64,000 nt of DNA, from the NCBI RefSeq assembly GCF_023074075.1, contig NZ_JADPKT010000029.1, forward strand, positions 124,001 to 188,000, given 5' to 3'. The notes beneath the pieces are model-generated. The model saw only the letters and a list, made by a program, of their open reading frames with translations, ran no database searches and was not told where the DNA came from. Of the stretch, positions 39,548 through 48,686 are shown in pieces (the first letter of the stretch is position 1; the number at the start of each line of letters is the position of its first letter). A program made the position numbers and the translations under genes. This DNA comes from Bradyrhizobium sp. 138. Lineage in GTDB: Bacteria > Pseudomonadota > Alphaproteobacteria > Rhizobiales > Xanthobacteraceae.

Positions 39548-39832
39548 TCAGCGGGTGGCCTTGATCGGCCGAGCGAAGACGCGGCCGGCACGCGCGGCGG
39601 CAAGGCCAAAGCGCGCCCCTGACCCGAAGAGATAGCCGCCCTGGAGGGCGATGGCTGCGAACGCCACGCCTTTCAGGCTGTCGAGCACCGTGAGATCGAG
39701 CATCCAGCCGACCGGGATGGCGGCGAGCACCATGACGAAGGTCAGTGGCAGCAGCACCAGCACGCGAAAGCGTTGGCCCAGCACGGCACCCACGAGAAAG
39801 CTGAAAATCAAAAAGGCGGTCATCCGAAACAC
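39548..39832 (-). CDS. Small membrane protein
   Basis: A 94-residue protein with three hydrophobic segments (FLIFSFLVGAVLG, LVLLPLTFVMVLAAIPVGW, VAFAAIALQGGYLFG) and a basic C-terminus (AARAGRVFARPIKATR). Starts at either ATG 39832 or 39823. It lies near the polysaccharide cluster and could be co-expressed with the gene before it, but no family is known. Confidence 0.6.
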   Translation of the reverse strand: MFRMTAFLIFSFLVGAVLGQRFRVLVLLPLTFVMVLAAIPVGWMLDLTVLDSLKGVAFAAIALQGGYLFGSGARFGLAAARAGRVFARPIKATR

Positions 39833-39899
39833 TCTCCGTGCCTCGGACCCTAGGTTCCCGACCTTAAAAAGACCCTTAAGCTGTATGGCTAAATTTGGC

Positions 39900-40469
39900 C
39901 TATTGGCTGCAATTTGCCAGCAGCGAATGATAGGCCTCCCGCAAGCCGTTCAGCGCCACCGTACCCTTGATCTCGCTGTCGCTTTCCCTGACCACCACGG
40001 ACAGCGAGGGCGTCGTCTGCCATTTGCCGGCGGCAAAGGCCGAGACCTCATCGGGCAACAGCACCGCCGCCCCTGCGGCGGCCATGCTGGCGTCAAAGGT
40101 CAAGGTGCCGCCGCCGCTCGCGGCAATGGTGACCTTGGGACGGCTCCGCGGCGGGAAGGGCCGGATCAAGGCCACCAGCACGTCGATCTTGCCTTTTGGC
40201 GCACAGCGGACGATCAGGCCGGCGAAGTCCGGGTCAGATTGGGTCGTATCCGCGGTCTTGGTGATGGCCGCGAAGCTTTCGCCGTCCTTGGCCCCTTGCG
40301 TGCGGCTGAACTTCCAGACGGAGGAGGGGGCTGGGGTGGCCACCGCAACGATGGCTGCGCCCTGGCACGAAGATCGCGCGCCAGCGCAGGAAGCGGCCCG
40401 CTCCAACAGGCGGTCGGCGCCGCCAAGAAGCGATCCTGCCAGGAACGCGAACAGAAGGAGGCCAGGCAC
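39900..40469 (-). CDS. Exported hypothetical protein
   Basis: A 189-residue product read from a GTG at 40469, which has AGGA six bases upstream and gives a signal peptide (PGLLLFAFLAGSLLGGADRL). The frame is open to 40604 but the extra 45 residues are not protein-like. The mature part has a beta-rich character (KVTIAASGGGTLTFDASMAA, LSVVVRESDSEIKGTVALNG) and four Cys residues. The family resembles invasion-associated-locus-B-like exported proteins in size and pattern, but I would not assign it. Confidence 0.6.
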   Translation of the reverse strand: MPGLLLFAFLAGSLLGGADRLLERAASCAGARSSCQGAAIVAVATPAPSSVWKFSRTQGAKDGESFAAITKTADTTQSDPDFAGLIVRCAPKGKIDVLVALIRPFPPRSRPKVTIAASGGGTLTFDASMAAAGAAVLLPDEVSAFAAGKWQTTPSLSVVVRESDSEIKGTVALNGLREAYHSLLANCSQ

Positions 40470-40745
40470 AGGGAGTCCTATCTTAATGGTTCCAGCTCTT
40501 AGCAGACGGGCTCGAGGCCAAGAAGCCTCGAGCTCGACACACGGAGCCCTTGAGTTGGGCGGTTTGCTGGGCAACCGGGCACACGAAATACAACAAATGG
40601 TCACAAAGGGTTAAACCAAGCCCCAAAGAGTGGCCGGCACGCCACAGTAGCCGACCGATTGCTCCGTTAACCACCGGGAACCCTTGTCGCACCACCCCCT
40701 AGGCCGTACCAATTTACGTCAACTGGGGACCCACGGGCGCGATTC
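40470..40745. promoter_or_regulatory. Control region upstream of the exopolysaccharide operon
   Basis: These 276 bases lie between a minus-strand exported gene and the Wza-like gene and should hold both promoters. Little stands out: an A-rich patch near 40580-40615 and the sequence TTTACGTCAACTGGGGACC just upstream of the ATG. No known operator is recognised. Confidence 0.3.
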
Positions 40746-41948
40746 ATGTCATCTATTTCCAAGATCTATGTTTTGAAGCCAGCGTTTCTGGCAGCCGCTT
40801 TGGCGCTCGGAGCCTGTTCGACCAATCCCGGCTCGGGTCCGCTGACGGACGACGTCAACAACAAGATCCAAACCGAAAACGCGCCGGCCTACGAACTGGT
40901 GCCGCTCAATCCGGCCACGGTGAAGATCCTGCACACCCACGAGCCCAAGGGGCTCGCCGGCGTGTTCACCGACAAGCGGCCGCCGGCCAGCATCGTATTT
41001 GGCATCGGCGACGTCGTCAGTGTCACCATCTTCGAAGCCGCGGCAGGCGGTCTGTTCATCCCGGCGGAAGCCGGCGTCCGCCCGGGCAACTATGTGACGA
41101 TCCCGGATCAGTCGGTCGACAATGATGGCTTCATCACGGTGCCTTATGCCGGCCAGATCAAGGCCGCGGGCCTGACGGCAGTCCAAATCCAGCGCGCGAT
41201 CGTCGAGAAGATCGGCAACCGCGCCATCGAGCCGCAGGCGGTGGTTTCGATGTCCTCGCAGCGGACCCAGCTCATCAGCGTGCTCGGCGAAGTCAATTCG
41301 CCGGCGCGTTATCCGGCGAGCGCGGCGGGCGCCAAGGACAAGGTGCTCGACGCGATCACCCGCGCCGGCGGCATCAAGGGCCAGGGCTTCGAGACCTGGG
41401 TCATGCTGGAGCGTGGCGGACGGCGGGCCACTGTGCCGTTCGAAAATCTCGTGATGGCGCCCGAGAACAACGTCTATGTGCGCCCGGACGACAGCATCTA
41501 CGTCTATCGCGAGCAGCAGAAGTTCCTGGCGTTCGGCGCCAGCGGTCAGAGCGGCGAGTTCAACTTCGATGCCTGGCGCATCAATCTCGGCGAAGCCGTC
41601 GGCAAGGCTGGTGGTCTGCTCGACGGTCAGGCCGATCCAGCTTCCGTGTATCTCTATCGCCGCGAGCCACGTGAGGTCGCTGCCCAACTCGGCATCGACG
41701 TGAGCAAGTACACGTCAGAAACGATCCCGGTCATCTTCAACGTCAACTTCCGCGACCCCGGCGGCTTCTTCCTCGCCACCAAGGTCATGATGAAGAATCA
41801 GGACATCATCTACGTCTCGAACTCGCGCAACGTCGAAGTTGCCAAGTTCCTGAATTACCTGCGGGTGATCATGGCGACGGGCGGCGATGCCGTGAACCTC
41901 ACCAACGATGCGCTGATCCTCCGCAACAACATCAAGCTGGCGCCGTAA
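40746..41948 (+). CDS. Wza/ExoF-like outer-membrane polysaccharide export lipoprotein
   Basis: A 400-residue lipoprotein. The lipobox ALGAC puts the lipidated Cys at residue 24. A polysaccharide-export domain follows (FGIGDVVSVTIFEA near residue 80; YVTIPDQSVDNDGFITVPYAG), then SLBB domains (TQLISVLGEVNSPARYPA near 177 and VYVRPDDSIYVYREQQKFLAFGA in parts). It forms the outer-membrane channel for exopolysaccharide. A strong terminator lies 25 bases past the stop, so it may be transcribed apart from the genes that follow. Confidence 0.94.
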   Translation: MSSISKIYVLKPAFLAAALALGACSTNPGSGPLTDDVNNKIQTENAPAYELVPLNPATVKILHTHEPKGLAGVFTDKRPPASIVFGIGDVVSVTIFEAAAGGLFIPAEAGVRPGNYVTIPDQSVDNDGFITVPYAGQIKAAGLTAVQIQRAIVEKIGNRAIEPQAVVSMSSQRTQLISVLGEVNSPARYPASAAGAKDKVLDAITRAGGIKGQGFETWVMLERGGRRATVPFENLVMAPENNVYVRPDDSIYVYREQQKFLAFGASGQSGEFNFDAWRINLGEAVGKAGGLLDGQADPASVYLYRREPREVAAQLGIDVSKYTSETIPVIFNVNFRDPGGFFLATKVMMKNQDIIYVSNSRNVEVAKFLNYLRVIMATGGDAVNLTNDALILRNNIKLAP

Positions 41949-41973
41949 GACGCGGGCTTGATCGACCAAAGGT

Positions 41974-42012
41974 AGTGGCACCGGGGCTTTGTCCCGGTGC
42001 CACTTTCGTTTA
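41974..42012 (+). terminator. Rho-independent terminator after the Wza-like gene
   Basis: A perfect 12-base stem, AGTGGCACCGGG (41974-41985) with CCCGGTGCCACT (41993-42004), and a 7-base loop, followed by TTCGTTT. It sits 25 bases after the stop codon. Confidence 0.85.
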
Positions 42013-42116
42013 GATCGAAGCGGTTCTGCTGCGGCTACGAGTTCGGAATAGGATCAAGGCGCCGCTGAGCACGGCACGCCGGTCATCGGGCACCGCGCAG
42101 TGTTGCAAGGGGCTTC

Positions 42117-42698
42117 ATGGGCTTTCGAACATTCTGGCGTCTTCTCGCTCTCGTCCCGCCCGCCTTCGGGTTTGCACCGGTCGGGACGGCTGTCGGCGCT
42201 GCCGCAGAGCTGGGCGTCCGCCATCGCATCGACGTGATGATCTCCGCCGAGCCGGATGCCCCGATCTTCTCGCGCCTCAAGGGGGCCAGGGGCGAGCTTT
42301 CGTTCACGGTTCGGCTGTCGGCGAACTCCAGGGAGAGCAAGTTCTTCGGGATGCTGCGCCCGTCGTTCCCGAATGTCGTTGTTCCCGATGGTCCGGGCAT
42401 ACCGCTGGTCCAACAGACCAAGCTGTGGGAGGAGGACGTCTGCCATCAGCGCCGCGGGTTGCCGAAAGTCACCGTGACCCAGCTCGGCGGGCATTTTGCG
42501 GAAGGCGAGGGACGGATTGAGATTTCCGCGATCAACCGGCACATCGGCGTCCTGGTCCCGCCCGACGAATTAACCCCCGGAATAAAACTCGATCAGGGGA
42601 GTGATAGCTTTGGGCTATTCTACGCCTTCCGGGCGCAGACCCGGAACAGCCGCCTGAACGTGGATCTGAAGATCTATCCGATCGATTGCTTCCCATAG
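42117..42698 (+). CDS. Exported hypothetical protein
   Basis: A 193-residue product with a signal-like N-terminus (FWRLLALVPPAFGFAPVGTA) and a mature part of beta character (HRIDVMISAEPDAPIFSRLK, GELSFTVRLSANSRESKFFG). It has no family I can name. It lies between the Wza-like gene and the O-antigen-ligase-like gene, 27 bases before the latter, so it may be transcribed with it. Confidence 0.6.
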   Translation: MGFRTFWRLLALVPPAFGFAPVGTAVGAAAELGVRHRIDVMISAEPDAPIFSRLKGARGELSFTVRLSANSRESKFFGMLRPSFPNVVVPDGPGIPLVQQTKLWEEDVCHQRRGLPKVTVTQLGGHFAEGEGRIEISAINRHIGVLVPPDELTPGIKLDQGSDSFGLFYAFRAQTRNSRLNVDLKIYPIDCFP

Positions 42699-42725
42699 GC
42701 TCGAACAGAGCTCGCAAGAACGACA

Positions 42726-44228
42726 ATGCGCCTTTGGCCTCCCAACATAGACTGGTCCAGGATTCGTTGGTCGTGGAGCTTGCCTGCGACCTTCATCCTG
42801 TTCTTCGTGGCCGCCGCCGCGCCGTTCCCGTTCGGCTCGACCAATGATCTGTCGATCGCGTTCTGGTGCCTGTGTCTCGGAATGGCGGTGATCTTCGCGC
42901 CGACGCGCGATCTGCGGGCGTCACGTCTTTGGCTGCTCGCCGGCATCGGCGTGATCGTCGCCGGTTATGCATTCGTGCTGCACGAGCAGCTCTCCGACCA
43001 TCCGTGGGTCGCGCCTTTCCAGCCGATCTGGAAGCAGGCCTCGGATCTGCTCGGCGTGCCGATTGCCCCGTCCGCTTCGATCGTGAAGAACGAGGCGTTC
43101 TTCGCGCTCGGCGCGCCGCTCGCCAACATCCTCGCCATCATCCTTGGCATCACCGTCGGTGCCGATCGCGAGCGCGCACGCCGGTTGCTGTGGGTGATCG
43201 CGATCTCGGGCGCGCTCTATGCCCTCTACGGCGTACTCTCGTTCCTGATCGAGCCCACCATGATCCTCTGGCGGGACAAGACCGCCTATCTCGGCAGCGT
43301 CACCGGCACCTTCATCAACCGCAACACGGCGGCGGCCTATTTCGGCTCCTGCGCGGTGATCTGGATGCTGCTGATCTTGGAGGATGTCCGCCGCCGCCTT
43401 CCCGAGCGTCATATCGAGTGGCGGCGCCTGTCGCTCGATGTGCGCGCGATCCCGCCAAAAGAGATCCTGCCGCAGCTTGGCTGCCTGCTGATGTGCCTGA
43501 TGGCGATGTTCATGACTGGCTCGCGCGCCGGTGTCGGCCTGTCGCTGCTGGCGATGATCGTCTCGACGACAATTTTTCTCAGAAAGGATTTGCCGCCACG
43601 AACCGGCATCTGGATTGCGCTGGGTGCCGGCGTAACGATTGCGCTTGGCCTATTGCAGCTGTTCGGTGGCCGCGTCTCCAGCCGGTTCGACAGCCAGGGC
43701 CTCGTCGACGAGGGCCGCATCGAGGCCTGGAAATCCACATTGCGGATCATCGGCGACAATCCCTGGTTCGGCACCGGCATGGGCACCTTCCAATGGGCCT
43801 TCCCGCCGTACCGCAGCCCCAACATCTCGATTCGTGGCGTCTGGGATGCCGCGCATTCGACCCCGCTGGAGCTTGCCTCCGAGGTGGGCATTCCCATGGC
43901 GCTCCTGGTGTCGCTGGGCTGGGCGGTGATGCTGCTCGTGTTGGCGCGGGGCGTGTTCGGACGCCGACGCGATGTCATTATCCCACTGTCCGCGGCGGCG
44001 ACCGCGACGCTGTCGCTGTTGCATTCCTGCCTTGATTTCACGCTCCAGGTGCCCGGCTACAGCATTCCATTCTTTGCGCTTTTCGGCGCGGGCCTGGCGC
44101 AATCCTTCCGCACCAAAGAGGGCCGCATCCCAGCGGATGCAGTCTCTGCCAGTCGGCGAGGCGAGGGCCCTCCGACAACTGCGGACACAACCCTGCGGCG
44201 AACGCCCCAGCTTCACAAAAGTGTCTAG
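42726..44228 (+). CDS. O-antigen ligase/Wzy-C-like membrane protein
   Basis: A 500-residue protein with about twelve membrane segments. The signature loop is clear: IGDNPWFGTGMGTFQWAFPP (near residue 340), then WDAAHSTPLELASEVGIPMA, holding the conserved His of the Wzy-C ligase family. It would polymerise or ligate polysaccharide at the periplasmic face. The C-terminal 45 residues are a soluble tail rich in Arg and Thr. Confidence 0.88.
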   Translation: MRLWPPNIDWSRIRWSWSLPATFILFFVAAAAPFPFGSTNDLSIAFWCLCLGMAVIFAPTRDLRASRLWLLAGIGVIVAGYAFVLHEQLSDHPWVAPFQPIWKQASDLLGVPIAPSASIVKNEAFFALGAPLANILAIILGITVGADRERARRLLWVIAISGALYALYGVLSFLIEPTMILWRDKTAYLGSVTGTFINRNTAAAYFGSCAVIWMLLILEDVRRRLPERHIEWRRLSLDVRAIPPKEILPQLGCLLMCLMAMFMTGSRAGVGLSLLAMIVSTTIFLRKDLPPRTGIWIALGAGVTIALGLLQLFGGRVSSRFDSQGLVDEGRIEAWKSTLRIIGDNPWFGTGMGTFQWAFPPYRSPNISIRGVWDAAHSTPLELASEVGIPMALLVSLGWAVMLLVLARGVFGRRRDVIIPLSAAATATLSLLHSCLDFTLQVPGYSIPFFALFGAGLAQSFRTKEGRIPADAVSASRRGEGPPTTADTTLRRTPQLHKSV

Positions 44229-44370
44229 ATTTGAAGCAGTTGCGTCGTTTACGAAGTCTTTAGAATAAATGGACAGCCCTTTTCTCTTCGGATAAGTTTC
44301 CTGCACTGCACAGCCATTTGCCCGGGCCGAGGAAGCACATCGGGGCAGCTGATTTTTTGGAGGTTGATTT

Positions 44371-44982
44371 ATGAGCGTTATCAAGACTGCGCTTCGCATG
44401 GCTGCGGCCGCGGCCCTCGCCGCGACGATCACCTCAGCCGCCAGCGCCGCCATTTACCCGCCGCAGCGCCAGCTGCCGGCCACAGTCATTTCAGAGTTCA
44501 AGGCTTCTCCAAACAGTCTGTTGCAGCAATATCCGACCGGCGGTCCGCAGCTGATATCGCGCGCGCGCGATCTCGGCGCCTCCGATCCGACCACGCTCCC
44601 GAGCCTGATCGCGCTGCTGAAGGATCCCGCGACGACCACCGAGCAGATGCGCGCGATCGTCGCCGGCCTCGCCCAGGTCGCCCGCATGGCCGCGCAGCAG
44701 GATCAGGCCTACGCCAATGAAATCCAGGCGGCGATCGCCGGCACCGGCAATCCCGACGTGATCGCGGCCTACCAGGCTGCGACCGGCGACGTCGCGATCG
44801 CCGCGACCGGCGGCGGCGCGGGCGGCGGCACCGGCGCAGGCGGTCCAACCGGCAACGGCTTCCCGACCGGCGGCGGTGGCGGCGGAATCGTCGTGTTCGG
44901 TAACAACACGACCGGGAATAGCGCTCCCAACGGGGGCAGCGGTGGCGTCAGCGGCAGCACGAACAGCGTCAGCCCGCGCTGA
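44371..44982 (+). CDS. Exported glycine-rich protein
   Basis: A 203-residue secreted protein. Signal peptide ends near residue 27 (SAASAAIYP). The middle is helical (TLPSLIALLKDPATTTEQMR, RMAAQQDQAYANEIQ), and the last 60 residues are low complexity: GGGAGGGTGAGGPTGNG, GGGGGGIVVFGNN and an Asn/Ser/Gly tail. A strong GGAGG lies before the ATG. It stands between the ligase-like gene and the co-polymerase gene of the exopolysaccharide cluster. It could be a matrix or surface protein; this is inference. Confidence 0.65.
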   Translation: MSVIKTALRMAAAAALAATITSAASAAIYPPQRQLPATVISEFKASPNSLLQQYPTGGPQLISRARDLGASDPTTLPSLIALLKDPATTTEQMRAIVAGLAQVARMAAQQDQAYANEIQAAIAGTGNPDVIAAYQAATGDVAIAATGGGAGGGTGAGGPTGNGFPTGGGGGGIVVFGNNTTGNSAPNGGSGGVSGSTNSVSPR

Positions 44983-45234
44983 TCGGAGCCGGCCCATGAG
45001 ACATCAGGGCAGCGGCGCCATCGAGCGCTGCTCTGCTTTTGCGTCGTTAAGCTTCATGCAAAGTCTCGCGTAAGCGGCGCTGTGCGCTGCATCAACCACG
45101 TTCAATTGCAGACAGGATTGTGCTAGTCTTGCACGCAGCGCGGGCTTGGCATCGGGTTTCCTCCGGGGCGCAGGTGGGCTTGTGGCGAACGTCATCCTTA
45201 AACGACACATCGATCCATTTTCAGGAATTGCTAG

Positions 45235-47499
45235 ATGTTGCAGGTGAACAAGCCGACCTCGGAAATCAACCGTGATTTCGCCGAGGCCGACGGCTCCCAG
45301 GCGCAGACGCTGACTTCCTATGTCGACATAGTCCGCCGCCAGTTCCCGACCATGGTCGCAATCGTGTCGGCCTGCGTTATCCTGGCGCTGCTCTATCTCT
45401 TCACCGCCGCACCGCAATTCACCTCGACCGCTTCGATGGTGATCGATACGCGTAAGGTGCAGCTTTTTCAGCAACAATCTATGCTGAGCGACATCGCTGT
45501 CGACTCGCCGACGGTAGAAACGCAGGTTGAAATCCTAAAATCCGAGAATATCAGCCTCGCGGTAACTCGTGATCTGCATCTCATCGACGATCCAGAATTC
45601 ACGGGCGGCGGTGGTGGGGCATTAGGCTCTTTGATTCAGTTCGTATCCAGTTTGATCTCGAGCGGGCCGTCCCCATCGGAATTTGAGCTGACTCGCAAGG
45701 CGCTCGAACGATTTGAGAAAAGCCGCACGATTAAGCGACTAGGTATGACTTACGTCATGGAGATCGGCTTTACCTCAAAGGACCCTCAGAAGGCAGCCAA
45801 GATCGCCAATTCGATCGCTGACGCCTACATCGTCGATCAGCTTGAGGCGAAATATCAGGCGACGCGTCGCGCCAGTGTCTGGCTGCAGGACCGCATCAAG
45901 GAGCTGCGCACCCAGGCCTCCGCCGCGCAGAAGGCGGTGGTCGATTTCAAGATCGCCAACAACATCGTCGATAGCGGCGGGCGGCTGATGAACGAGCAGC
46001 AGCTCGCCGAGGTGAACAGCCAGCTGGTGATGGCGCATGCGTCGACCGCGGAGGCCAAGGCCCGGATGGACCGCATCAACGACATCCTCAAGCAGGACGT
46101 TCCGGACGCCAACGTCACCGACGCGCTGAAGAACGACACCATCGTCAAGCTGCGCGGGCAATATGTCGACATGGCCTCCAAGGAATCGATTTGGTCGGCC
46201 AAGTACGGATCGGACCACCTCGCTGCGGTCAATCTGCGCAAGCAAATGGCGGAGATCAAGAGGAACATCCAAGACGAACTCAGACGCATCCAAGAGTCTT
46301 ACAAGAGCGAGCACGACATCGCGGTCACGCGCGAGGAAGCGATCAAAACCAGCCTCAATAGCGTTGTCTCGCAATCCCAACTGACCAATCAGGCACAAGT
46401 CCAGTTGCGCGAGCTTGAGAGTAACGCGCAGTCCTATCAGGCCATGTATGACAACTTTCTTCAGCGCTACATGGAATCCGTGCAGCAGCAATCTTTTCCT
46501 ATTACCGAAGCGCGCGTGATTAGCGCGGCGACAACCCCATTAACGAAGAGTTCTCCCAAGACGCTCATCGTTCTTTTGGTCAGCGTGCTGGGCGGCCTGC
46601 TAGTAAGTTTCGGCGTTGCAATCGCGCGAGAATTTGGCGACAGAGCATTCAGGACAACCGGGCAAGTCGAGGAGGCATTGGGAGCGAGTTGCATTGCAAT
46701 CCTGCCGGCCCTGTCGAATGGACGACGAGCGTCACCGGCCGGTGGCAGCTGGTTGCCAAATCGTAAGGATATCTATCAACCGGATCTCTTGCGCTATATT
46801 GTCGATAACCCACTGTCTCGTTTCACGGAAGCCGTGCGTTCTATAAAGGTGGCGGTGGATCTGAGTTCCATCGTGCGTGAGAACCGTGTGGTCGCAGTAA
46901 CCTCTACGTTGCCGAACGAGGGGAAGAGCACAATTTCAACTAATCTGGCACAGCTCATTGCGCATAGCGGGGCGCGCGTCATTTTGGTCGATGCCGATCT
47001 ACGAAATCCGTCGCTTTCACGCGCTTTGGTGCCAAAGGCTGCCACGGGTTTGCTGGATGTCGTGGCGCAGAAGGTCCAGCTCGAGGACGCACTAACCATC
47101 GATCCCGAAACGAAGCTGGCCATCCTGCCCGCAGGCGTGACCCATATCTCAAAGCTAGTACACACGAACGAAATTCTGGCCTCCAAAGCTATGCATACTG
47201 TTATTAGCTTGTTACGCGAGAGATTCGACTACGTTGTAATTGATATGCCGCCGATGGCGCCGGTCGTCGACGTCCGCGTCACGTCGCCATTTGTTGACTC
47301 TTATCTGTTCGTAGTCGAATGGGGCAAAACGAAGATGGATGTGGTCAAACACAATCTTCGCAACGCGCCGGAGGTTCAGAACAAGCTGCTCGGGGTCGTC
47401 CTAAACAAGGCGGATACGAGACTCCTCGCGCGCTACGAATCGTATCACGGTCGCTATTACTATCAGAAATACTACGCTCGTTATGGGTATGTGGAATAG
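45235..47499 (+). CDS. Polysaccharide co-polymerase and tyrosine autokinase (Wzc/ExoP-like)
   Basis: A 754-residue inner-membrane protein. Membrane segments at about 40-60 and 440-462; the large Wzz-type periplasmic coiled-coil region lies between. The cytoplasmic BY-kinase follows: Walker A TLPNEGKST (about 555-564), Walker A' VILVDADLRNP (about 580) and Walker B YVVIDMPPM (about 665). The C-terminus is a tyrosine cluster, RYESYHGRYYYQKYYARYGY, the usual autophosphorylation tail. It controls chain length and export with the Wza-like protein. Confidence 0.95.
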   Translation: MLQVNKPTSEINRDFAEADGSQAQTLTSYVDIVRRQFPTMVAIVSACVILALLYLFTAAPQFTSTASMVIDTRKVQLFQQQSMLSDIAVDSPTVETQVEILKSENISLAVTRDLHLIDDPEFTGGGGGALGSLIQFVSSLISSGPSPSEFELTRKALERFEKSRTIKRLGMTYVMEIGFTSKDPQKAAKIANSIADAYIVDQLEAKYQATRRASVWLQDRIKELRTQASAAQKAVVDFKIANNIVDSGGRLMNEQQLAEVNSQLVMAHASTAEAKARMDRINDILKQDVPDANVTDALKNDTIVKLRGQYVDMASKESIWSAKYGSDHLAAVNLRKQMAEIKRNIQDELRRIQESYKSEHDIAVTREEAIKTSLNSVVSQSQLTNQAQVQLRELESNAQSYQAMYDNFLQRYMESVQQQSFPITEARVISAATTPLTKSSPKTLIVLLVSVLGGLLVSFGVAIAREFGDRAFRTTGQVEEALGASCIAILPALSNGRRASPAGGSWLPNRKDIYQPDLLRYIVDNPLSRFTEAVRSIKVAVDLSSIVRENRVVAVTSTLPNEGKSTISTNLAQLIAHSGARVILVDADLRNPSLSRALVPKAATGLLDVVAQKVQLEDALTIDPETKLAILPAGVTHISKLVHTNEILASKAMHTVISLLRERFDYVVIDMPPMAPVVDVRVTSPFVDSYLFVVEWGKTKMDVVKHNLRNAPEVQNKLLGVVLNKADTRLLARYESYHGRYYYQKYYARYGYVE

Positions 47500-48253
47500 C
47501 CACCGCCGGGGATGGCGAATATCTTTGTGCGTCATGCCTTTGATGGGCGCTGTTGCTGTCCTTTGGGCCGCAACTGTCCTGCCGTCGCTTCAGCAGAGTT
47601 TGCAGGCACGGCAGATAGCCATGCGGATCATCGCTGACGATCGCTTCAAGCGTGGTTTGCTGGTGGGCCTACTTACTCGTGCTCAGCAAGCGTCGAAACA
47701 CTTCATCCAGCAGCCCGAGTTGTTGAGAGCCATGGCGTTGATTGCGCTGCGTACGGCCGAAGAAGTCAATCAGAAGAGCGCTTCAGAGGATGGGGGCCGC
47801 GAGATCGAGATTGCTCAGATGCAACTCAGGACGTCGCTACTTATGAGTCCAAGCGACTCGTTTCTCTGGCTGATGCTCTATTCGATTAACATTTCGCAGA
47901 ATGGATTGAGTTCAAGCGATGTCGCTTACCTGGATCAATCTTATACAACTGGTCCATATGAGGGCTGGATCGCACTTCGTCGTAACAGAGAGGTGTTAGC
48001 CGCGTTTCCCTTCCTCCCTGGCGTCCTGCAAAAGCGTGTGATTTCGGAATTTTCCGCAATGGTCGATTCTGATTTCATTGACGATGCTGCGCTCAATGTG
48101 ATGACGGTGGGATGGGCCTTTCGCGAGCGTTTGGCCGCGGGCCTCGAGCAGGTCGACCTGATTAGCCGGGAAAGGTTAGCCAAGCGGCTTGCTACTGATC
48201 GTGTGAAGCTTAGGATACCCGGTGTTGAGATTGATGACAGGCCCTGGAGATGA
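47483..48253 (+). CDS. Hypothetical protein in exopolysaccharide operon
   Basis: A 256-residue protein with one N-terminal membrane segment (LCVMPLMGAVAVLWAATVLP) and a helical body (GLLVGLLTRAQQASKHFIQQ, PSDSFLWLMLYSINISQ) that suggests TPR-like repeats in the periplasm. Its start overlaps the kinase gene by 17 bases and its stop overlaps the next start (ATGA), so it belongs to the same transcript. No family was recognised. Confidence 0.65.
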   Translation: MGMWNSHRRGWRISLCVMPLMGAVAVLWAATVLPSLQQSLQARQIAMRIIADDRFKRGLLVGLLTRAQQASKHFIQQPELLRAMALIALRTAEEVNQKSASEDGGREIEIAQMQLRTSLLMSPSDSFLWLMLYSINISQNGLSSSDVAYLDQSYTTGPYEGWIALRRNREVLAAFPFLPGVLQKRVISEFSAMVDSDFIDDAALNVMTVGWAFRERLAAGLEQVDLISRERLAKRLATDRVKLRIPGVEIDDRPWR

Positions 48254-48660
48254 AATCGCTCGCTGAAATTTGCGTTTGGCGCCGGTTTTTCGTGACATTT
48301 GCTCTTCTTCAGGCTTGTCTATTGCCCGTCAGGGCTCAATCCAGTGACGCGAGTTCAGCATCCCGGTTGACGATGCAAGGCGCGGCTGACCAAGGGGGGG
48401 CACCCATCGTGCGGGATGCACTGGGGCGCCCGTGTCTAGACATTGAGGCCGCGGCTCGGGCCGAAGTGGTTAACCCCGATATGCTCGATCACGTTGTTAG
48501 CCTTAAGAACAATTGCTCGCGCATCATTCGTGCAAAGGTATGTTACTTCAATGGTGATCATTGCAATGATGTTGTCGTTCGAGGCTATAGCAGGGTTGAT
48601 ACGATTTTGGGAGCGATGCGTGGCGTGAAATTTTTTCGATACTCCATCGTTCAGAAGTAA
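48250..48660 (+). CDS. Exported hypothetical protein in exopolysaccharide operon
   Basis: A 136-residue product with a signal peptide (FFVTFALLQACLLPVRAQ, cut near residue 30). The mature domain has three Cys residues (PCLDIEA, NNCSRII, KVCYFNGDHC) and a beta-rich pattern. It starts in an ATGA overlap with the gene before. The function is not known; the position implies a periplasmic helper of polysaccharide synthesis. Confidence 0.62.
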   Translation: MKSLAEICVWRRFFVTFALLQACLLPVRAQSSDASSASRLTMQGAADQGGAPIVRDALGRPCLDIEAAARAEVVNPDMLDHVVSLKNNCSRIIRAKVCYFNGDHCNDVVVRGYSRVDTILGAMRGVKFFRYSIVQK

Positions 48661-48686
48661 GTCACCGTCAAACCCTCCGACTTAAA

